Below, one piece after another: positions 59,829 through 64,000 of a stretch of 64,000 nucleotides of DNA (positions are counted from its first letter, which is position 1; each line of letters opens with the position of its first letter). The translations under genes and the position numbers were made by a program. The notes below the pieces were generated by a model, which did not search any database, was not told the DNA's origin, and saw only the letters and a list, made by a program, of their open reading frames with translations. This DNA is from Clostridia bacterium. GTDB lineage: Bacteria; Bacillota; Clostridia; Christensenellales; CAG-314. The stretch is from positions 22,306 to 86,305 of the forward strand of contig JAFVYC010000024.1 of the NCBI GenBank assembly GCA_017500855.1. The letters are read 5' to 3'.

Positions 59829-60545
59829 ATGTATATTTTGGAACTTTTTTTGATTGACGGAGCCCCCAGTAGGGAAGGCTTGCTCAACGTTATTGCTTTT
59901 TGCGTGGCGCTTTTGGTGGCATTGGTGCTTCACGAAGTTGCCCACGGTTTTGTTGCTATGTTGAACGGTGACAAAACTGCAAAATATTTGGGAAGATTGT
60001 CGTTGAACCCTGCCAAACACTTCGATTGGCGTGGTTTGCTGATGATGCTCATTTGCGGTTTCGGCTGGGCAAAACCTGTACCTGTCAACCCACACAACTA
60101 CAAAAATTTGAAAGTTGGCAGTGTGACCGTTGCGCTTGCAGGCGTGGCGACAAACTTGTTGCTTGCTTTTGTGGCGTCCTTTTTCTACGTGTGGTTGCAA
60201 AGCGCAATTCCGTCGATGGATTTTTCCAACGAAGTGTTGTACTACACGGTGTACTTGTTGAACGTAACTTTGCAATTTATCATCCAACTCAACATCAATT
60301 TTGCATTGTTCAACTTGTTGCCTTTGTACCCACTTGACGGCTACCGTTTGCTAAGTTCCTTCATGAACGAAAACAACAAGTTTTTGACAGCCATTCGCAA
60401 GTACAGTTTCTACATTGTCATTGCGCTTGTGGCGTTGAATTTGGTGCCCTACTTGAAAACTTTCTCCCCTTTGTATTGGTACATTGGCAAGTTTGGTGGT
60501 GCAATTGTTGAGGCGTTTTTGAATTTCTGGAGGTTATTCTTTTGA
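59829..60545 (+). CDS. Site-2-type membrane metalloprotease (M50, YwhC-like)
   Basis: 238 residues without a PDZ domain, so distinct from RseP. About six membrane helices. Zinc motif HEVAHG in ALVLHEVAHGFVA (near residue 37) and second metal motif LYPLDGYRL (near 172). This subfamily commonly precedes scpA in Clostridia; its substrate is unknown. No ribosome binding site precedes the ATG, consistent with a leaderless message. Overlaps scpA by 4 bases. Confidence 0.9.
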   Translation: MYILELFLIDGAPSREGLLNVIAFCVALLVALVLHEVAHGFVAMLNGDKTAKYLGRLSLNPAKHFDWRGLLMMLICGFGWAKPVPVNPHNYKNLKVGSVTVALAGVATNLLLAFVASFFYVWLQSAIPSMDFSNEVLYYTVYLLNVTLQFIIQLNINFALFNLLPLYPLDGYRLLSSFMNENNKFLTAIRKYSFYIVIALVALNLVPYLKTFSPLYWYIGKFGGAIVEAFLNFWRLFF

Positions 60546-61351
60546 TTGAGAACTACGAACAACAGTATATCTTTGACGAAGAGGACACCAACGCCCTGCA
60601 GTTGAACTTGGACAACTACTCCGGCCCGTTGGATTTGTTGTTGGATTTGGTCAAGGAAAACAAAATTGAAATCAAGGACATTTTTGTGTCGCAAGTTACC
60701 GAACAATTCTTGCAGTACATGTCGGAGTTTTCCAAACTGGACGTGGACAAGGCAAGTGAGTACATGGAAATGGCAGCAAGGCTGTTGGAAATCAAATCCA
60801 GAGCGCTGTTGCCCGTTTTGGAAGCCGTTGCCGACGAGGACGACCCCAAAAAGGTACTTATTCGCCAATTGGAAGAGTACAAGCTTTTCAAGGAAGTTGT
60901 TTCGGAACTCAAGGGGCAACAAAACGTCGACAGGTTCTACCGTGAACCGGACAAAAGCGTTGGCAAGGAAGTTTCCGTGTTGAAGGAAAATTTGAGCGTG
61001 GAAGGCTTTATGCAAGCGTTTGGCAAGTTTTTGCTCAAAATGCAAGCACGTGCCAACGTGGAAAACGTTGCTCGCACAATGGTCAAGGAAAACTTTTCCG
61101 TGCCACAAAAAGTGAGATATTTGCAGGAAATTCTTCAAACGGAACAAAGTTTCAACTTTTCGGAACTTTTCAACGAAAGCACAAGCAAAAACGAACTTAT
61201 CACAACTTTCATTGCTGTGTTGGAGTTGTTGAAGTTGCAGTACATTTTTGTAAAACAAAAGGGGCTTTTCGAAGATTTTATCATTGAAAAAAGGCCCGAT
61301 GCACAAGATCTACAAGTAAATTTGGAAGGCGAATATGAACAAACTGAGTAA
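60542..61351 (+). CDS. scpA: Segregation and condensation protein A
   Basis: Kleisin of the SMC condensin, 269 residues. N-terminal helix binding the SMC neck: LDNYSGPLDLLLDLVKENKIEIKDI; C-terminal winged helix FIAVLELLKLQYIFVKQKGLF. TTG start at 60542, with GGAGG 8 bases upstream and no ATG nearby. Overlaps both neighbours. Confidence 0.94.
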   Translation: MIENYEQQYIFDEEDTNALQLNLDNYSGPLDLLLDLVKENKIEIKDIFVSQVTEQFLQYMSEFSKLDVDKASEYMEMAARLLEIKSRALLPVLEAVADEDDPKKVLIRQLEEYKLFKEVVSELKGQQNVDRFYREPDKSVGKEVSVLKENLSVEGFMQAFGKFLLKMQARANVENVARTMVKENFSVPQKVRYLQEILQTEQSFNFSELFNESTSKNELITTFIAVLELLKLQYIFVKQKGLFEDFIIEKRPDAQDLQVNLEGEYEQTE

Positions 61352-61955
61352 CATCATTCAATCCATACTTTTTGTTTCCGGCAAAGCCGTGGAAGTTTCC
61401 TTCATCATGGAAAAGTTGGAAGTTTCCAAAAAGGAAATCAACCAAGCAATCAAGGAATTGCAACAACACTACAGCGGAGAATGCGGAATTCATTTGCTGA
61501 GTTTCAACGGTAAATTGCAATTTGCAAGCAACAGCGACTACGTTAAGGAAGTGGAAGCAGTGCTCAACCCCATCAAGGAAAAGGAGTTGACCAACGCCAT
61601 GTTGGAAACACTTGCTATCATTGCCTACAAGCAACCAATCACAAGGTTGGAAGTGGAGGAAATCCGTGGTGTAGACTGTACATACTCCGTGCAAAACTTG
61701 ACCAAGCTTGGTATGATCGACGTTGTTGGCAGAAAGGAAACAATTGGCAAACCGTTGCTCTACGGCACGACGGACGAATTTTTGAAGCGCTTCTCTATTG
61801 AGGAAGTTTCCGATTTGCCCGACTACGAAACTTTGCTTAGCCAACTTCACGACCTTTCCACAGCAACAACAACAGTGGTGGAAAAACCAATGTTCGACGC
61901 CGTTGGCGAAGTGCCCGACTTCTTGGTGGGCGAAAAAGTAGAAGTTGTAGAGTAA
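61335..61955 (+). CDS. scpB: Segregation and condensation protein B
   Basis: 206 residues, two winged-helix domains. IIQSILFVSGKAVEV, TNAMLETLAIIAYKQPITRLEVEEIRGVD and GRKETIGKPLLYGTTDEFLKRF are diagnostic. Bridges ScpA in the condensin complex. Overlaps scpA by 17 bases. Confidence 0.95.
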   Translation: MNKLSNIIQSILFVSGKAVEVSFIMEKLEVSKKEINQAIKELQQHYSGECGIHLLSFNGKLQFASNSDYVKEVEAVLNPIKEKELTNAMLETLAIIAYKQPITRLEVEEIRGVDCTYSVQNLTKLGMIDVVGRKETIGKPLLYGTTDEFLKRFSIEEVSDLPDYETLLSQLHDLSTATTTVVEKPMFDAVGEVPDFLVGEKVEVVE

Positions 61956-61993
61956 AAATTACCTACTATTTCTAACATAGTATACTAAAAAAC

Positions 61994-62034
61994 AAGGAAA
62001 TTTGCGCATGTTGTGGCAAATTTCCTTTATTTTT
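61994..62034 (+). terminator. Terminator of scpAB
   Basis: AAGGAAATTTGC (61994-62005) pairs perfectly with GCAAATTTCCTT (62016-62027), followed by TATTTTT. Confidence 0.88.
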
Positions 62035-62071
62035 GCTGTATTAAGGTGTATAAAAAATGTTGTAGAATAAC

Positions 62072-62101
62072 AAAAAGAGCAACGCTATTGCTACTGCTCT
62101 T
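62072..62101 (-). terminator. Terminator of the spoIIA operon
   Basis: On the minus strand AAGAGCA (62101-62095) pairs with TGCTCTT (62081-62075), then T. The 5' arm overlaps the last codons of sigF. Confidence 0.8.
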
Positions 62102-62816
62102 CGTAAAGTTCCTTCAGTTTTTGAATGATTTTGTTTTCTATTCTGGAAATTTGCACTTGGGAAACACCCATTCTTTTGGCAATTTCCCCTTGAGTCAAGT
62201 CCTTGTAGTAGCGAAGATAGGTTATTGCTTGTTCCCTTGGTGTAAGTTTGGAAATGATGTCTTTTAGCACAAGTTTTTCCATCATTTTTTCGTTGTCGTC
62301 GGTGGCAATTCTGTCAATCAATTGCAAGGGCTTGCCGTCGCTGTCGTTTGTAGATTCGTACAGCGAAATTGGCATTTGCGCCGATTCCATTGCAAAAACA
62401 ACGTCGGCAACGTCCATTTTGAAGTGATTTGCAATGTCGTTGACGGTGGGGTCGGTTGCGCTTTGTTTTTTGAATTCTTCCACATAGCGGTTGATTTTGG
62501 CGGAAAGCGTTTTGAGCGAGCGAGAAACCTTCAAATAGCCGTCGTCACGCATGTGCCGTTTTATTTCCCCAAGGATCATTGGCACGGCGTAGGTGGAGAA
62601 TTTCACTCCAAATTCCAATTGGAAGTTTTTGATGGCTTTGAGTAGCCCAATTGAAGCAATTTGAAACAAATCGTCGTACTCCACGTGTTTGCCAAGGTAG
62701 CGCTTGACCATGCTTTTGAGCAATGGTGTGTTTTCGGCAATTAGCGTTGCAGTTGCCTGATTGTCGCCTTCTTGTGAAAGTTTGATCAAGCGCATGGTTT
62801 CTTCGTGACTTATCAT
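62091..62816 (-). CDS. sigF: RNA polymerase sigma factor SigF (forespore)
   Basis: 241 residues. Region 2 DDLFQIASIGLLKAIKNFQLEFGVKFSTYAVPMILGEIKR, region 3, and region 4 LTPREQAITYLRYYKDLTQGEIAKRMGVSQVQISRIE. First compartment-specific sporulation sigma factor, held by SpoIIAB. Last gene of spoIIAA-spoIIAB-sigF on the minus strand, one base behind spoIIAB; GGAG lies before the ATG. Confidence 0.96.
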   Translation of the reverse strand: MISHEETMRLIKLSQEGDNQATATLIAENTPLLKSMVKRYLGKHVEYDDLFQIASIGLLKAIKNFQLEFGVKFSTYAVPMILGEIKRHMRDDGYLKVSRSLKTLSAKINRYVEEFKKQSATDPTVNDIANHFKMDVADVVFAMESAQMPISLYESTNDSDGKPLQLIDRIATDDNEKMMEKLVLKDIISKLTPREQAITYLRYYKDLTQGEIAKRMGVSQVQISRIENKIIQKLKELYEEQ

Positions 62817-62817
62817 T

Positions 62818-63252
62818 CTAGTTCTCCAAACTGATGGTTTTATGTAGTGTCACTTTTGTTTGGCCGTCGCCACTTTCCACCTTGACGTCGTCGCAAAAAG
62901 CCTGCATCACGGTGAAGCCCATGCCCGACCTGTCGCCCGTTGTGCAAGTGGAGTAGAATGGCTGAATTGCTTGCTCAACGTTTTCGATGCCCTTGCCAAA
63001 ATCGACAATTTGCACGGTTATGGCGTTTGGGTGCAGTTGACAGCAAACTACAATTTCCCCCTTTTGTTGGGAATTGTAGGCATGCACAATGCAGTTTGTA
63101 ACGGCTTCGGAAACAGCCGTTTTCAAGTCGTCCAATTCTTCTAGCGTTGGGTTCAGTTGGCTAAAAAATGCGCCAACTGCGCTTCTTGCAAAACTTTCGT
63201 TTTGCGATTTTGCCCAAAAAGTCAGTTCCAGATAGTTTGTTGTTTGCAACAT
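62818..63252 (-). CDS. spoIIAB: Anti-sigma-F factor / kinase SpoIIAB
   Basis: 144 residues, GHKL ATPase fold. N box AVSEAVTNCIVHAY, G1 IVDFGKGI and G2 GDRSGMGFTVM. It holds SigF inactive and phosphorylates SpoIIAA. GGAG lies 6 bases before the ATG. Confidence 0.95.
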   Translation of the reverse strand: MLQTTNYLELTFWAKSQNESFARSAVGAFFSQLNPTLEELDDLKTAVSEAVTNCIVHAYNSQQKGEIVVCCQLHPNAITVQIVDFGKGIENVEQAIQPFYSTCTTGDRSGMGFTVMQAFCDDVKVESGDGQTKVTLHKTISLEN

Positions 63253-63262
63253 TTTGTTCTCC

Positions 63263-63574
63263 TTATTTGTTAACTTTGGGAATGATTTCGTACAAGCCGG
63301 AAATTTTGAATATTTTGTCGATGGTGGCGGTGGGGTTTTTTACAAACAGTTGCTTGCCAAGTTTTTTGAGCAGTTTGTAGCGCCCAATAACAACGCCAAT
63401 GCCGGTGGAATCCATGAAGGCAAGTTGCGTCAAGTCCAAAACTACTTTGCCAAAACGGTTGTGTGTTAGTTGGTTGTCCAAATGCACCTTGGCAAATTCC
63501 GCAGTGCTTTCGTCCAGTTCGCCACGCATTCTAATTTCCAAAACGTCGTTGATTATGCTACTTGAGATTTCCAT
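63263..63574 (-). CDS. spoIIAA: Anti-anti-sigma factor SpoIIAA
   Basis: 103 residues, STAS fold. Phospho-acceptor Ser56 is in LAFMDSTGIGVVIGRY (Ser58 in B. subtilis). GELDESTAEFAK is also typical. Longer in-frame extension upstream is rejected since GGAGG lies directly before the ATG at 63574. First gene of the spoIIA operon. Confidence 0.95.
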   Translation of the reverse strand: MEISSSIINDVLEIRMRGELDESTAEFAKVHLDNQLTHNRFGKVVLDLTQLAFMDSTGIGVVIGRYKLLKKLGKQLFVKNPTATIDKIFKISGLYEIIPKVNK

Positions 63575-63633
63575 AGGTGACCTCCAAGTAACATTGTATA
63601 CCATTGGGTTTTGTTGTGCTGATTTGTTTTGTA

Positions 63634-63667
63634 GAAGGGTGTTTTGTTTTGTCGAAAATTTTCCGAA
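63634..63667 (-). promoter_or_regulatory. Candidate Spo0A boxes upstream of spoIIA
   Basis: TGTCGAA (63650-63656, + strand) is an exact 0A box; TTCCGAA (63661-63667) is a two-mismatch copy 11 bases away, one helical turn. On the minus strand the exact box reads TTCGACA and could act as a -35 (17 bases before TACAAA). No clear sigma-H promoter was found. Confidence 0.4.
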
Positions 63668-63696
63668 AAAAATTCTAAAAAATGTTGTAAAATTTG

Positions 63697-63725
63697 TTGA
63701 CATATTTACGAAAGTATTGTAGAAT
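63697..63725 (+). promoter_or_regulatory. Promoter of the tRNA cluster
   Basis: TTGACA (63697-63702, consensus), 17-base spacer, TAGAAT (63720-63725). Confidence 0.88.
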
Positions 63726-63748
63726 AAACAGGCTGATGTTGACATCAT

Positions 63749-63824
63749 CGGGGTGTAGCGCAGTTGGTAGCGCACGTGGTTTGGGACCATGGGGTCGGGA
63801 GTTCGAGTCTCTTCACTCCGACCA
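63749..63824 (+). tRNA. tRNA-Pro (TGG)
   Basis: 76 bases with encoded CCA. Acceptor CGGGGTG/CACTCCG, anticodon loop TTTGGGA, T arm GTTCGAG. A GATG/CATC mini-hairpin lies just upstream. Confidence 0.96.
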
Positions 63825-63842
63825 GTATGTTGGCTTGGGTTT

Positions 63843-63919
63843 GGGCCTTTAGCTCAGTTGGTCAGAGCGGTCGGCTCATAACCGATTGGTCCGGGGTTCA
63901 AGTCCCTGAAGGCCCACCA
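63843..63919 (+). tRNA. tRNA-Met or tRNA-Ile2 (CAT)
   Basis: 77 bases with encoded CCA. Acceptor GGGCCTT/AAGGCCC, anticodon loop CTCATAA, T arm GTTCAAG. Not the initiator (perfect acceptor pairing). Elongator Met and lysidine-modified Ile2 cannot be separated by eye. Confidence 0.94.
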
Positions 63920-63947
63920 ATGCAAATATAACATCGCAAAACTTTAT

Positions 63948-64000
63948 GGCCCGGTAGTACAGATGGTTAGTACGCCAGCCTGTCACGCTGGAGGTCGAGG
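63948..64000 (+). tRNA. tRNA-Asp (GTC), cut by the window end
   Basis: First 53 bases: acceptor GGCCCGG, D arm, anticodon loop CTGTCAC, variable loop. The T arm and 3' end lie outside the window. Confidence 0.92.

Noticed and set aside
63575..63790. N-terminal extension of spoIIAA
   Set aside because: It would run antisense through the promoter and tRNA-Pro; a strong ribosome binding site stands before the ATG at 63574.
1..64000. CRISPR arrays, rRNA genes, prophage
   Set aside because: No regularly spaced repeats, rRNA sequence or phage structural genes were seen.

Overview
The window reads as one contiguous chromosomal segment of an endospore-forming, low-to-moderate GC Bacillota, most likely an uncultured Clostridia-type anaerobe. 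The evidence is gene content and order: the rpsP-khpA-rimM-trmD block, the rpsB-tsf-pyrH-frr-uppS-cdsA-dxr-rseP-ispG block, rimP-nusA-rnpM-ylxQ-infB-rbfA-nrnA-truB-ribF, the whole spoIIIAA-AH operon, nusB-folD-xseA-xseB-ispA-(OLE RNA)-oapA-dxs-argR-recN-spoIVB, ppm-dacF, scpA-scpB and spoIIAA-spoIIAB-sigF. Coding is dense and nearly all on the + strand, with many ATGA, TGATG and GTGA overlaps. Host genes favour TTG for Leu and CAA for Gln and rarely use TTA, CTA or TCA, which explains the very long spurious antisense frames.

Layout. 1-4114: ribosome assembly and tRNA modification, with rplS on its own promoter. 4115-4737: unexplained spacer. 4798-15387: DNA uptake and topology (comM, dprA, topA), tRNA methylation (trmFO), the HslVU protease, aspS, an RseC-like protein and thioredoxin. 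15699-17907: the iscR-iscS-iscU Fe-S cluster and a tiny membrane protein. 17965-18870: ruvX and a Cys-tailed DUF1292 protein. 19048-31560: translation, lipid and isoprenoid genes, a PolC-derived protein, then the rimP-nusA operon. 31582-39901: infB to efp. 39902-41290: a foreign-looking minus-strand island (decayed Rhs/YD-repeat remnant and two AT-rich membrane proteins). 41332-45772: spoIIIA operon. 45776-55130: yqhY, nusB, folD, xseAB, ispA, OLE RNA, oapA, dxs, argR, recN. 55205-59640: spoIVB, a SpoIIM-like gene, ppm, dacF. 59791-62034: an M50 protease and condensin scpAB. 62072-63574: the spoIIA operon on the minus strand. 63697-64000: tRNA-Pro, tRNA-Met/Ile and a partial tRNA-Asp.

How the genes work together. 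Five enzymes of isoprenoid and undecaprenyl supply (dxs, dxr, ispG, ispA, uppS) are spread over two operons and feed cell-wall lipid carriers. Sporulation is represented by forespore control (spoIIA), the mother-cell channel (spoIIIA), the engulfment checkpoint protease (spoIVB) and dacF. spoIVB and dacF share an almost identical upstream motif, GYATA-N14-GCAAAWACTA, that resembles a sigma-F/sigma-G promoter.

Most notable items: (1) a probable OLE RNA, about 580-620 nt, with a strong own promoter, a closing 5'/3' helix and its partner gene oapA directly downstream; (2) a 543-residue PolC-derived protein at the polC locus that has lost the PHP and polymerase domains and whose exonuclease motifs are all degenerate; (3) ruvX and the M50 protease gene, whose promoters lie so close to the start codon that their mRNAs should be leaderless or nearly so; (4) a ribosomal-protein leader in which the rplS start site can pair with the leader; (5) FolD and UppS proteins with substitutions at positions normally catalytic or metal-binding. 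No CRISPR array, rRNA gene or intact insertion sequence was seen.
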